From: JASFHF01 sp050123375
Lineage (GTDB): Bacteria; Pseudomonadota; Gammaproteobacteria; UBA12402
Direction of reading: 5' to 3'
Length of the DNA: 57,072 nucleotides
NCBI GenBank assembly: GCA_050123375.1
Contig: JASFHF010000007.1
Coordinates: 1 to 57,072 of the forward strand
Position numbers and translations under genes: made by a program. Positions 49,053 to 57,072 of this stretch are shown here, one piece after another (positions within the stretch are counted from its first letter, which is position 1; every line of letters begins with the position of its first letter). A model generated the notes under the pieces. It was not told the DNA's origin. It saw only the letters and a program-made list of their open reading frames with translations, and did no database searches.

Positions 49053-51875
49053 ATGAGCACAATCCAAATTCGTGGGGCACGAACCCATAATTTAAAAAAC
49101 ATAGACTTAACCTTGCCGCGTGATCAATTAATAGTCATCACTGGCTTGTCTGGTTCAGGCAAGTCTTCATTGGCATTTAATACCCTTTATGCTGAAGGTC
49201 AACGTCGTTATGTGGAATCTCTATCAGCATATGCGCGCCAATTTTTGTCAGTGATGGAAAAGCCGGATGTTGATCATATAGAAGGACTGTCTCCAGCAAT
49301 TTCAATTGAACAAAAATCGACCTCACACAATCCAAGATCTACCGTGGGTACGGTTACGGAAATTTATGATTATCTGCGCTTATTGTTTGCCAGAGTAGGT
49401 CTTCCGCGTTGTCCAAAACATCACATCGAACTCGAAGCGCAAACTATTACCCAAATGGTAGATAGTGTTATGGAGTTACCAGAAGGTACACGTATTATGT
49501 TATTGGCGCCGGTAGTGCGTGAACGCAAAGGTGAGTATTTGCATCTTATTGATGAATTAAGAAGTAAAGGCTTTATGCGTGCGCGCGTCGATGGCGAAAT
49601 AATTGAACTGGATGCAATGCCAAAATTGGATTTACAAAAGAAACATACGATTGAGATAATTGTAGATCGTATCAAGATTCGTGATGGTTTGCAACAAAGA
49701 TTAGCAGAATCTTTTGAAACTGCATTATCGGTTGCGAATGGGCTTGCAAGTATTGCTTTTGTTGATGATACAACAAAAAAGGAAAAATTATTTTCTGCCA
49801 AATATGCTTGTCCGATATGTGATTATTCTATTCCAGAATTAGAACCACGTTTGTTTTCATTTAATAATCCTGCAGGCGCTTGTCCAGGTTGTGACGGTTT
49901 AGGTGTGCAGCAATTTTTTGATGAATCGCGTATAGTACATGATGCTAACTTAAGTTTAGCGCGTGGTGCAATTCGTGGTTGGGATCGCCGTAATGCTTAT
50001 TATTTTTGTATGTTAATGTCTTTAGCTGATCATTACAAATTTGATATCGAAAAGCCATTTAATAAGCTGCCGAAAAAAATTCAGCAGATAGTTTTATACG
50101 GTAGCGGAAGTGAAAAAATTAAAATGCGTTATATGAATGATCGCGGTTCGCTTTTTGAAAGGACTCATAAATTTGCAGGTGTGATTCCAAACATGGAGCG
50201 TCGTTATCGTGAAACGGATTCGGATGCAGTGCGCGAAGGTTTGTCTAAATATATTGCTACTAAATCTTGCGAACTTTGTCATGGTGCGCGTTTACGTGAA
50301 GAAGTGAGAAATGTTTTTATACAAGATATTAACTTGCCGGAAATTGTTGCGATGACGATTGAAAATGCGCTGGAATTTTTTACTAAGTTAAAATTAAAAG
50401 GTCATCGCGGCGAAATTGCGGTGCGTATTTTAAAAGAAATTTGTGAGCGGCTTAAGTTTTTAGTAAATGTTGGTTTGGATTATTTAACTCTTGATCGAAG
50501 TGCTGAAACTTTGTCTGGTGGTGAAGCGCAGCGAATTAGATTGGCAAGTCAAATTGGTGCTGGTTTAGTTGGTGTGATGTATGTGCTGGATGAACCGTCA
50601 ATTGGATTGCATCAGCGTGACAACAAACGTTTGTTAGAAACTTTAACTGATTTGCGTGATTTAGGTAATACTGTAATTGTGATTGAGCATGACGAAGAAG
50701 CAATTTGTGCTGCTGATCAAGTAGTGGATTTAGGTCCAGGTGCTGGAATTCATGGCGGAAAAGTTGTGGTGCAAGGCACACCAAAACAAATAATGAAATG
50801 TAAGGATTCGTTAACCGGTCAATATTTATCGGGCAAGCAGTGTATTTCCGTACCTAAAAAAAGAACTGCTTGTGATTCGAAACGGGTTTTACGTTTGCAA
50901 GGCGCAAGTTGTAATAACTTAAAAAATATTGATGTGGAAATTCCAGTAGGTTTGATGACTTGTGTTACTGGTGTTTCTGGTTCGGGTAAATCAAGTTTGA
51001 TTAATGATACTTTGTATCCGCTTGCGGCAGTGGAATTAAATGATGCAATTCATGCACAGGCTGGTTCATATAAATCTATTGATGGTTTGTCATATTTCGA
51101 CAAAGTAATTGATATCGATCAAAGTCCGATTGGGCGTACGCCGCGATCTAATCCGGCTACTTATACAGGGCTGTTTACACCTATCAGAGAATTATTTACT
51201 GCGGTGCCGGAAGCACGTTCGCGTGGTTATCAGCCGGGTAGGTTTAGCTTTAATGTCAAAGGCGGGCGTTGTGAGGCTTGCCGCGGTGACGGCATGATTA
51301 AGGTTGATATGCAGTTTTTGGCGGATATGTATGTAACTTGTGATGTGTGTAAAGGTAAACGCTATAATCGAGAGACTTTGGAGGTTACCTATAAGGGCAA
51401 AAATATTCATGAAGTGTTGGAAATGACGGTGATAGAAGCACATGAGTTCTTTAAAAATATTCCGGTGCTTGAGAGGAAACTTAAGACTTTAATTGACGTT
51501 GGTTTGTCTTATATTCGTTTAGGTCAGAGTGCAACTACATTATCAGGCGGTGAAGCGCAGCGGGTAAAATTATCCCGGGAACTTTCTAAGCGTGATACCG
51601 GCAATACTTTATATATCCTTGATGAACCTACTACAGGATTGCATTTCCATGATATTAGGCAATTATTAGAAGTGCTGCATCGACTGCGGGATCATGGCAA
51701 TACTGTAATCGTGATTGAGCATAATCTGGATGTAATCAAAACTGCAGATTGGATCATTGATTTAGGGCCGGAAGGTGGTGACAAAGGCGGTGAAATTGTG
51801 GTTTGCGGTACCCCGGAACAGGTTTCTCGACATAAGAAGTCCTATACGGGTCAATTCCTTGGGGGCTTATTGTAG
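49053..51875 (+). CDS. uvrA: Excinuclease ABC subunit A
   Basis: The 940-aa damage-recognition ATPase of nucleotide excision repair. Two ABC modules are visible: Walker A GLSGSGKSSLAFNTLY at about 31-46 and GVSGSGKSSLINDTLY at about 648-663. Each has its signature (LSGGEAQRIRLASQIG, LSGGEAQRVKLSRELS) and Walker B (YVLDEPSIGLH, YILDEPTTGLH). Zinc cysteines are present in CPICDYS/CPGCDG, CELCHG and CEACRGDG/CDVCKG. No LexA-like box is evident upstream. Confidence 0.98.
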   Translation: MSTIQIRGARTHNLKNIDLTLPRDQLIVITGLSGSGKSSLAFNTLYAEGQRRYVESLSAYARQFLSVMEKPDVDHIEGLSPAISIEQKSTSHNPRSTVGTVTEIYDYLRLLFARVGLPRCPKHHIELEAQTITQMVDSVMELPEGTRIMLLAPVVRERKGEYLHLIDELRSKGFMRARVDGEIIELDAMPKLDLQKKHTIEIIVDRIKIRDGLQQRLAESFETALSVANGLASIAFVDDTTKKEKLFSAKYACPICDYSIPELEPRLFSFNNPAGACPGCDGLGVQQFFDESRIVHDANLSLARGAIRGWDRRNAYYFCMLMSLADHYKFDIEKPFNKLPKKIQQIVLYGSGSEKIKMRYMNDRGSLFERTHKFAGVIPNMERRYRETDSDAVREGLSKYIATKSCELCHGARLREEVRNVFIQDINLPEIVAMTIENALEFFTKLKLKGHRGEIAVRILKEICERLKFLVNVGLDYLTLDRSAETLSGGEAQRIRLASQIGAGLVGVMYVLDEPSIGLHQRDNKRLLETLTDLRDLGNTVIVIEHDEEAICAADQVVDLGPGAGIHGGKVVVQGTPKQIMKCKDSLTGQYLSGKQCISVPKKRTACDSKRVLRLQGASCNNLKNIDVEIPVGLMTCVTGVSGSGKSSLINDTLYPLAAVELNDAIHAQAGSYKSIDGLSYFDKVIDIDQSPIGRTPRSNPATYTGLFTPIRELFTAVPEARSRGYQPGRFSFNVKGGRCEACRGDGMIKVDMQFLADMYVTCDVCKGKRYNRETLEVTYKGKNIHEVLEMTVIEAHEFFKNIPVLERKLKTLIDVGLSYIRLGQSATTLSGGEAQRVKLSRELSKRDTGNTLYILDEPTTGLHFHDIRQLLEVLHRLRDHGNTVIVIEHNLDVIKTADWIIDLGPEGGDKGGEIVVCGTPEQVSRHKKSYTGQFLGGLL

Positions 51876-51906
51876 GGGTCAGGTTTTTCTAAGCTAGCTT
51901 CTTTGA

Positions 51907-51973
51907 GGGACGGGGCTTTACATGATTACAAAGCAACAAACAAAGCACTTGTAATTATGTAAAGCCCCGTCCC
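51907..51973. repeat. Long inverted repeat downstream of uvrA
   Basis: A 25-bp arm (51907-51931, GGGACGGGGCTTTACAT then GATTACAA) pairs with 51949-51973 with one mismatch, around a 17-nt AC-rich loop. There is no T-tract directly after it. It could still block read-through from uvrA into the toxin-antitoxin genes, or be a MITE-like repeat. Confidence 0.75.
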
Positions 51974-52069
51974 GTCCAGTTTGGTTGTAAAACCCCGTAG
52001 TTTTCACGCTATTTTTTAAAATTTGAATATATTATCATAGTGATTTAGTTGCTAAACCCTATGTTTTGG

Positions 52070-52082
52070 GCTACAATGTAGC
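52070..52082. promoter_or_regulatory. Candidate operator of DinJ/YafQ module 2
   Basis: The palindrome GCTACAATGTAGC overlaps the -10-like TACAAT, 25 nt before the antitoxin start. It has the same core as the site upstream of module 1. Confidence 0.5.
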
Positions 52083-52106
52083 TCAAATATTAGGGGAGTA
52101 TAAATT

Positions 52107-52373
52107 ATGGCTGAAAATAGTGTTGTTCGAGCACGCATTAAGAAAGAAATTAAAGAGGAGGCTGCTGCTGTTTTAGCAGCTATGGGGCTTACTATTTCGG
52201 ATGCTTTTCGTTTATTGCTTATTCGTGTTGCCAAAGATAAAAAGCTTCCTTTTGAGCCGCTTATTCCAAACAAAGAAACCATTAAAGCAATGCGAGACGC
52301 TCGAGAGGGTAAGTTAATTACTGTGGGAAGTGTTGAAGATTTGATGAAAGACCTAAAAAATGAGGATGATTAA
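52107..52373 (+). CDS. RelB/DinJ-family antitoxin (module 2)
   Basis: An 88-aa protein beginning SVVRARIKKEIKEEAAAVLA and then MGLTISDAFRLLLIRV, a DinJ-type ribbon-helix-helix domain. LPFEPLIPNKETIKAM leads into an acidic C-terminus. AGGGGAG lies upstream. It overlaps the toxin start by 14 bp, unlike module 1, where genes are separate. Sequence differs clearly from module 1, so cross-neutralisation is not assured. Confidence 0.92.
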   Translation: MAENSVVRARIKKEIKEEAAAVLAAMGLTISDAFRLLLIRVAKDKKLPFEPLIPNKETIKAMRDAREGKLITVGSVEDLMKDLKNEDD

Positions 52374-52644
52374 AAGAACAAAAAAATTTAAACAAGACTA
52401 TAAGCGTATATGTAAAGCAAATCAGCATAAAAATTTGGATAATAATTTACAAACTATATTCATTTTACTTGCTGCTGATAAACCATTGCCATTTAATAAA
52501 CGCGATCATGTTTTAACTGGAAATTGGCAAGATTATCGGGAGTGTCATATTTATCCCGATCTTATTTTAATTTACAGGAAGCCGGGTAATAGCGTTTTAG
52601 AATTGGTGCGTCTTGGATCACATAGCCAGTTAGGTTTAAGTTAA
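52360..52644 (+). CDS. YafQ-family mRNA interferase toxin (module 2)
   Basis: A 94-aa RelE-fold toxin with KKFKQDYKRICKANQHKNL at the start. RDHVLTGNWQDYRECHIYPD and LILIYRKPG follow, and LVRLGSHSQL contains the active-site His; the usual final DLF is replaced by QLGLS. It overlaps the antitoxin, with ATG at 52360 or 52366. Predicted to cleave ribosome-bound mRNA when released. Confidence 0.9.
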   Translation: MRMIKRTKKFKQDYKRICKANQHKNLDNNLQTIFILLAADKPLPFNKRDHVLTGNWQDYRECHIYPDLILIYRKPGNSVLELVRLGSHSQLGLS

Positions 52645-52747
52645 GGTAGTTAAAAATCTCAAATTTTTTACCCAATTAGTATGCATTTTCGTAAGTTATA
52701 TCCTATATTTACTATATCAGTAATGAAGAGAATTTGAGGGGGTTAAA

Positions 52748-52975
52748 ATGCCAGCACCAGTTGTTGCAGCAGTCAAAGCAATTAAAGTCGCAAGTCAGAT
52801 GGCCAAAGTTATGAGTCAATTCAATAAATTTAATCAAATGGCTGATAGGTTTCAGAATATTCAGAAAGTGTCAAATGAAGTTAATGATGTAACTGAGACA
52901 GCTAGTAAAGAAACTAAAAAACAACATCAGAAGCAATACGAACAGCAACAAAGTATGGCGCCGCGACCCTGCTGA
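52748..52975 (+). CDS. Small hypothetical helical protein
   Basis: A 75-aa protein with GAGGGGG 6-7 nt before its ATG, a strong RBS. The first 20 residues (PAPVVAAVKAIKVASQMAKV) form an amphipathic Ala/Val/Lys helix, and the rest is Gln/Lys-rich (KQHQKQYEQQQS). No signal or family is recognised; the N-terminal helix could associate with membranes. It ends 1 nt before the convergent lipid-kinase-like gene. Confidence 0.55.
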   Translation: MPAPVVAAVKAIKVASQMAKVMSQFNKFNQMADRFQNIQKVSNEVNDVTETASKETKKQHQKQYEQQQSMAPRPC

Positions 52976-53770
52976 TTAAAATATACACCACAGCATAAAA
53001 GCTACTACTAACTGAATTGTTAAATTATCCGAATGTAATGGGCTTATTATTTCTACGATTGTTATTACTAAACTAAAAAATATTGCGGCCAAAATTGCAT
53101 ATAAAAATGGAACATGCAGAAAGGGCAAACCTACAATCATTGCCAAAGCGCTGAATACATAAACTCCCAATGATCCTTCGATAGTTTTTTTAATCTTAAA
53201 TTTACCAAATAATTTTAATGAAATTGGATATTTCCCAAATTTTTGACCGATAATACTTCCAGCAGCATCTCCCCATCCAACAACTAAGTATCCGACCGGA
53301 GCATATAGAGGGAAAAATATGTTGGTAAGAAGGCCGCCTAAAGCGGTCATTATGAAAGGAGCGAGGATATGTTGTTTGGTGGTTTTTTTAAGTGGTAAGA
53401 GATATGTGGTAGACATTGAGCGAATTAATGAGCGATCTTTTTTGATTATCAGCATGTCAAAAGCCATCAACAATACTACAGTCGCAAAAACCGTAAGTGC
53501 ATAAAATCCAAAGAAAGTCTGAATAAACCAAGCTGCAGTAAAAATACAGATGTGATAGATTTTTCTTGAGATTTTAGGCTGCAAGCGCAAGGATACACGT
53601 GCACGCATTAATGCTATAACAAATAACGTATTTAGTATGGCAAAAATGATGGTTAATACAACCGTTTTTTTTAGTAAATGATAGGTTAGCATTTTGTAAT
53701 AATATGGTTTAGTTAATTTTGCATCGAGGAATTTTATAATATTCAGTTGTTGTTTGTCTACACTAATCAA
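52976..53770 (-). CDS. Dolichol/phytol kinase-like (SEC59/DGK1) membrane protein
   Basis: About 264 aa with seven or more membrane segments. KISRKIYHICIFT, GWGDAAGSIIGQKFGK and KTIEGSLGVYVFSALA form the conserved set of CTP-dependent polyprenol and diacylglycerol kinases, which are related in fold to CdsA. It probably phosphorylates a polyprenol or similar lipid at the inner membrane. No start has a clear RBS; the first codon used here is TTG, and ATG 53692 (MLTYHLLKK) may be the true start. Confidence 0.7.
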   Translation of the reverse strand: MISVDKQQLNIIKFLDAKLTKPYYYKMLTYHLLKKTVVLTIIFAILNTLFVIALMRARVSLRLQPKISRKIYHICIFTAAWFIQTFFGFYALTVFATVVLLMAFDMLIIKKDRSLIRSMSTTYLLPLKKTTKQHILAPFIMTALGGLLTNIFFPLYAPVGYLVVGWGDAAGSIIGQKFGKYPISLKLFGKFKIKKTIEGSLGVYVFSALAMIVGLPFLHVPFLYAILAAIFFSLVITIVEIISPLHSDNLTIQLVVAFMLWCIF

Positions 53771-53944
53771 ATTTTAATGTTAAGTAAGAAGATCTTTTAG
53801 GTTGGATTCGAGGTTGTATTTGGGACGAAAATCCGTGATTTTTTGCACATTCGGTTGGAAATTTGTTTCTTGTTTTATCAGCTGTCTTGTATTGATTGAT
53901 TAATTTAGGTACACTGATTAGATAAGCTGGATATTCTTTAGGAC

Positions 53945-56749
53945 ATGGATGCTATGATGAAACAGGCGATAAAATTTCTTGGCTTTTGTGTATTGTTATT
54001 TGTAAGTACTTTTTCTTATGCGGCAAAGATTTCCAGTGTTGCATTTTATTATGGTTCAAATCCCCCGATTGATGAATTGCATGCATTTAATGTAGCAGTA
54101 GTTGATCCAACCCAAAAAATTATTTTACCGCAAAAATATAATACTAAAAATAGTCAGTTGTATGCTTATGTTAGTGTTGGCGAAGTGGATAAGTATAAAA
54201 GTTATTATGGCAAAGTTAATCAGGATTGGGTTATTGGTGAAAACAAGATTTGGCAAAGTGATGTATTAGATCAATCTAGCCCAGCCTGGCGTAAATTTTT
54301 TGTTAACCAAATTATTACACCGTTATGGAATCAAGGTTATCGAGGTTTCTTTTTTGATACATTAGATTCGTTTCGATTAGCCGCAACCACCAAGCAGCAG
54401 CAACTACAACAACAGACGGGTTTAATCAAGCTTATAAAAGCAGTGAAAGCAAAATATCCGCAGGCACATTTAATTTGTAACCGTGGTTTTGAGATTTTGC
54501 CCGAAATACATAAATTAGTGGATGCTGTGGCAGTAGAATCATTGTTTTCTGGTTGGAATCAAAAAGATAAAAAATATGAACCAGTAACTAAAGAAAATCG
54601 AGATGAGTTATTAAAAAAATTAAATGAAATAAAAAAATATAATCTGCCAATTATTTCGATAGATTATGTTAATCCGGCAGATCGTGCTAAAGCGCGTGAA
54701 GTTGCGAAAAAAATTGAAGCTCTAGATTTTATTCCTTGGGTTGCAGATGGTGATTTGTCTTCATTGGGTGTAGGCAGTATTGAAGTGATGCCGCGTAAAA
54801 TTTTAATGTTGTATGATGATGAAGAAGCGGAAAGATTAATGGCGCTTAATGTGGTTGCTTGCGCATCTATGCCATTAGAATATATGGGTTATCGTCCAGT
54901 ATTATATGACGTGCGTCAACAACAGTTACCTGCTGAAATTTTAGCTGGGCGTTATGCGGGGATTGTGGTTTGGATCAATGGTGATTATAACAAAAAACTA
55001 CAAGATTGGCTGATTAAGCAAAAACAAATGCATGTTCCAATTATGATTTTAGGCAGTTTGGGTCAAACGACTGAAAAAAAATTTCAAAAAAGTTTTGGGT
55101 TATTAATTGATATAAAAAATAGTGTTGATCGAGTAACCATTATACATAAAGCTCCGATGGTTGGGTATGAAGTAACGGTTTTTCCGGCGACGCATGAGTT
55201 TTTTCCCATAAAAAATAAAGAAGGTACTGCGTTGTTAACGTTACGCAGCAGTAATGGTCAGATTGCTGATATGATTGCGCTCACTCCATGGGGTGGATAT
55301 GCGTTAAATCCATTTGTGCTAATGCAGTTACCTAATAATCAAACCCGTTGGATAATTAATCCTCTGCAGTTTTTTCCAAAAGCATTGCAATTAAAATTAA
55401 ATTTAATTCCTGATGTAACTTCTGAAAACGGTAAGCGTTTAATGATGGTGCATGTTGATGGTGATAGTTTTATTAGTCGGGCCGAATGGAAAATGCAATG
55501 GCTTGCAGGCGAAGCTATGCTAAAGGAAATTTTTGAGCGTTATAAAATTCCAACTACGGTTTCGATTATTCAGGGAGAAATTGCGGCTAATGGCTTATAT
55601 CCTAAGTTATCTAAAGAAGCAGAAGATATTGCTAGAAAAATTTTTCGTTTACCTTGGGTAGAGATTGCCAGTCATAGTTATTCACATCCGTTTCTTTGGC
55701 CAGGTACTAAATATTCGATACAACAGATGCAAGTAACAGGTGAGAAAAAATTATATAAGCAATGGTACTTGCCGATTAAAAATTATAAGTTTAATTTACA
55801 AACGGAAATAACTGGTTCGGTTGATTATATTAATCGACAATTAGCGCCCAGAAATAAACGTTGTAAAGTTTTTCTCTGGACCGGCGCTTGTAATCCAGAC
55901 GCTCAGGCCTTAGCAATGACTTATCGTGATGGATTATTTAATATGAACGGTGGTGGTTGGGTGATTACTGATGATCAAAAATCGCTAACTAATATTCCTC
56001 CATTAGGTATTTATAGAGAACAATATTTTCAAACGTTTGCACCGAATCAAAATGAGAATATTTACACCAACAATTGGAGTGGGCCGTTTTATGGTTATCG
56101 CCGTGCGATTGAATCATTTAAGTTAACGAATGCGCCATTTAGATTCAAGCCGATTGACGTATATTATCATTTTTTTAGCGCGACTAAAACTGCTTCGCTT
56201 GCTTCATTAAAAAAAGTATATGATTGGGCGTTGACACAATCAGTAAATAACATTTATGTATCAGAATATGTTCGCAAAGTGTTGGATTTTAACCATATGG
56301 TGATTGCTAAACAAAAAGATGGTTGGCTGGTTACTGGTAATGGAGATTTACGTGAGTTGCGCGTACCACAATCTTTAGGTTATCCGGATTTAAAGCGTAG
56401 TAAAAATGTAGTAGGTTATAGTTCTTATGGTGAAGATTATTATGTGCATTTAGGTGATGCAAAACAATCTTTATTGTATTTTACAAATAAAAAGCCGTCA
56501 TTGCCGTATATTAAATATGCTAATGGTGTGGTTGGTAATTTTAAGCGGAATGGCAATGATATGCGGTTTACTTTGAAGAGTTATGTGCCGTTAAAATTTA
56601 CTTTAGCTAATATGCGAGGTTGTGTTTTATATCGCGGTAGAGGATGGATTATGCAAGGCAAGAAGCAGGACGGCGCAATGACGTTTACTGCATCGGCAAA
56701 TACCGAGCATAAACTTACCGTGAATTGTAAAAGCTTTCAATGGTGGTAG
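53945..56749 (+). CDS. pelA: Pel polysaccharide hydrolase/deacetylase PelA
   Basis: A 934-aa protein close to the length of Pseudomonas PelA (948). A signal peptide (to about FSYA, residue 27) leads into a TM1410/GH166-type TIM barrel (about 30-280; acidic FFFDTLDSF and VAVESLFSG). A central Rossmann-like region follows, then a polysaccharide deacetylase domain with the metal motif HVDGD (about 502-506) and HSYSHPF (about 577-583). It would hydrolyse and deacetylate Pel exopolysaccharide in the periplasm. The start may be ATG 53954, better spaced from AGGA. No pelF or pelG lies in the window. Confidence 0.88.
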   Translation: MDAMMKQAIKFLGFCVLLFVSTFSYAAKISSVAFYYGSNPPIDELHAFNVAVVDPTQKIILPQKYNTKNSQLYAYVSVGEVDKYKSYYGKVNQDWVIGENKIWQSDVLDQSSPAWRKFFVNQIITPLWNQGYRGFFFDTLDSFRLAATTKQQQLQQQTGLIKLIKAVKAKYPQAHLICNRGFEILPEIHKLVDAVAVESLFSGWNQKDKKYEPVTKENRDELLKKLNEIKKYNLPIISIDYVNPADRAKAREVAKKIEALDFIPWVADGDLSSLGVGSIEVMPRKILMLYDDEEAERLMALNVVACASMPLEYMGYRPVLYDVRQQQLPAEILAGRYAGIVVWINGDYNKKLQDWLIKQKQMHVPIMILGSLGQTTEKKFQKSFGLLIDIKNSVDRVTIIHKAPMVGYEVTVFPATHEFFPIKNKEGTALLTLRSSNGQIADMIALTPWGGYALNPFVLMQLPNNQTRWIINPLQFFPKALQLKLNLIPDVTSENGKRLMMVHVDGDSFISRAEWKMQWLAGEAMLKEIFERYKIPTTVSIIQGEIAANGLYPKLSKEAEDIARKIFRLPWVEIASHSYSHPFLWPGTKYSIQQMQVTGEKKLYKQWYLPIKNYKFNLQTEITGSVDYINRQLAPRNKRCKVFLWTGACNPDAQALAMTYRDGLFNMNGGGWVITDDQKSLTNIPPLGIYREQYFQTFAPNQNENIYTNNWSGPFYGYRRAIESFKLTNAPFRFKPIDVYYHFFSATKTASLASLKKVYDWALTQSVNNIYVSEYVRKVLDFNHMVIAKQKDGWLVTGNGDLRELRVPQSLGYPDLKRSKNVVGYSSYGEDYYVHLGDAKQSLLYFTNKKPSLPYIKYANGVVGNFKRNGNDMRFTLKSYVPLKFTLANMRGCVLYRGRGWIMQGKKQDGAMTFTASANTEHKLTVNCKSFQWW

Positions 56750-56757
56750 GATAAATT

Positions 56758-56976
56758 ATGCGTTTATGGTTTGTTACGGAAGAAAAACATAAATTTAGGA
56801 TTGCCACTCGTTTTGTAACATGGTGGCAGGTTTTAATTTTTGTTTTAGTGTCGATTCTCTTATTGTTATTTTTTTTTCCAAAAGGTTCATTATTGCAAAA
56901 AATAATGCAGCAAAGAAACGCAGATGAAATTGCCAGACAATATTTGTATAATCCTGCTTATATATCCACCGCCTGA
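56758..56976 (+). pseudogene. N-terminal fragment of a membrane protein, probably PelB-like, truncated
   Basis: Only 72 codons: a basic start (MRLWFVTEEKHKFRIATR), one membrane helix (about 24-42), then FPKGSLLQKIMQQRNADEIA, which looks like the beginning of a TPR region as in PelB-type proteins. The frame then hits TGA inside the palindrome CCACCGCCTGAGGCGGTGG (56966-56984). Position after pelA fits pelB, whose product is normally about 1,200 aa. Disruption by an inserted element is the simplest explanation, though the window ends too soon to prove it. Confidence 0.5.
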
Positions 56977-57059
56977 GGCGGTGGCTTGGGCAATGGTTTA
57001 ACCGTTGCCAAAAGAACCTGCTCATGTTACCAATGTTGAGTTATCCCCATAACTCAACA
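56966..57059. mobile_element. Three tandem hairpins, probable end of an inserted element
   Basis: Perfect palindrome CCACCGCCTGAGGCGGTGG (56966-56984); near-perfect GGCAATGGTTTAACCGTTGCC (56989-57009); and an 11-bp stem TGTTGAGTTAT/ATAACTCAACA with a CCCC loop (57034-57059). Closely packed subterminal hairpins suggest an IS200/IS605-like or REP-type element end, followed by an RBS-like AAGAGGAAACAA at the window edge. No transposase is visible. Confidence 0.5.
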
Positions 57060-57072
57060 AAAGAGGAAACAA

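Noticed and set aside
1..57072. CRISPR array or rRNA genes
   Set aside because: No regularly spaced repeat-spacer pattern and no rRNA-like sequence was seen; the phased repeats at 16620 and 42627 are too few and too close to promoters.

Overview
The window is a low-GC gammaproteobacterial chromosome segment. Gene orders are proteobacterial: uppS-cdsA-bamA-skp-lpxD-fabZ-lpxA, then one uninterrupted str/S10/spc/alpha ribosomal supercluster. The outer-membrane and lipid A genes show a Gram-negative cell. Several genes point to a host-associated lineage, probably Legionellales-like (Legionella/Coxiella/Aquicella/Berkiella relatives). These are an ankyrin-repeat protein with a cysteine-protease-like C-terminus, an M91-type zinc metalloprotease, a Fic protein, and many small secreted or unrecognised proteins. 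The taxonomy is inference from gene content.

Layout. (1) 1-2.3 kb: the end of an insertion sequence, a ferritin-like protein, a small heat-shock protein with a recognisable sigma-32 promoter, and a secreted protein. (2) 2.3-9.2 kb, minus strand: the envelope-biogenesis operon, which lacks rseP between cdsA and bamA and has no lpxB after lpxA; a small element has replaced the 3' end of uppS. (3) 9.3-13.6 kb: a secreted glycoside-hydrolase-like protein, periplasmic asparaginase with a Cys-rich secreted partner, and a tRNA-Glu whose duplicated 3' half brackets a DUF3800 gene, like a minimal tRNA-targeted island. (4) 13.6-22.6 kb: pcnB, pgi, a Fic + PP-loop ATPase operon, coaX, miaB and an MFS transporter. 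(5) 23-41.3 kb: rpsL-rpsG-fusA-tuf, the S10 and spc operons, secY-rpmJ, then rpsM-rpsK-rpsD-rpoA-rplQ. (6) 41.3-48.8 kb: an accessory region with a DUF4143 ATPase, the ankyrin effector candidate, a DinJ/YafQ toxin-antitoxin pair, the M91 metalloprotease, small proteins and several palindromic elements. (7) 48.4-57 kb: ssb and uvrA (divergent), a second DinJ/YafQ module, a dolichol/phytol-kinase-like membrane protein, pelA (Pel exopolysaccharide hydrolase/deacetylase), and a truncated membrane ORF that runs into three tandem hairpins at the window edge.

The most unusual signals are these. Two insertions each duplicate and restore the 3' end of a host gene: a tRNA-Glu(CUC)/DUF3800 cassette of about 0.86 kb, and a 180-bp element in uppS whose two 45-bp copies differ only at synonymous sites. 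Ribosomal proteins S7 and S11 carry similar Gly/Glu-rich extra segments. S14 combines a long form with an intact zinc ribbon. tuf is written in codons unlike its neighbours. Two palindromic repeats share a loop sequence but have different stems.
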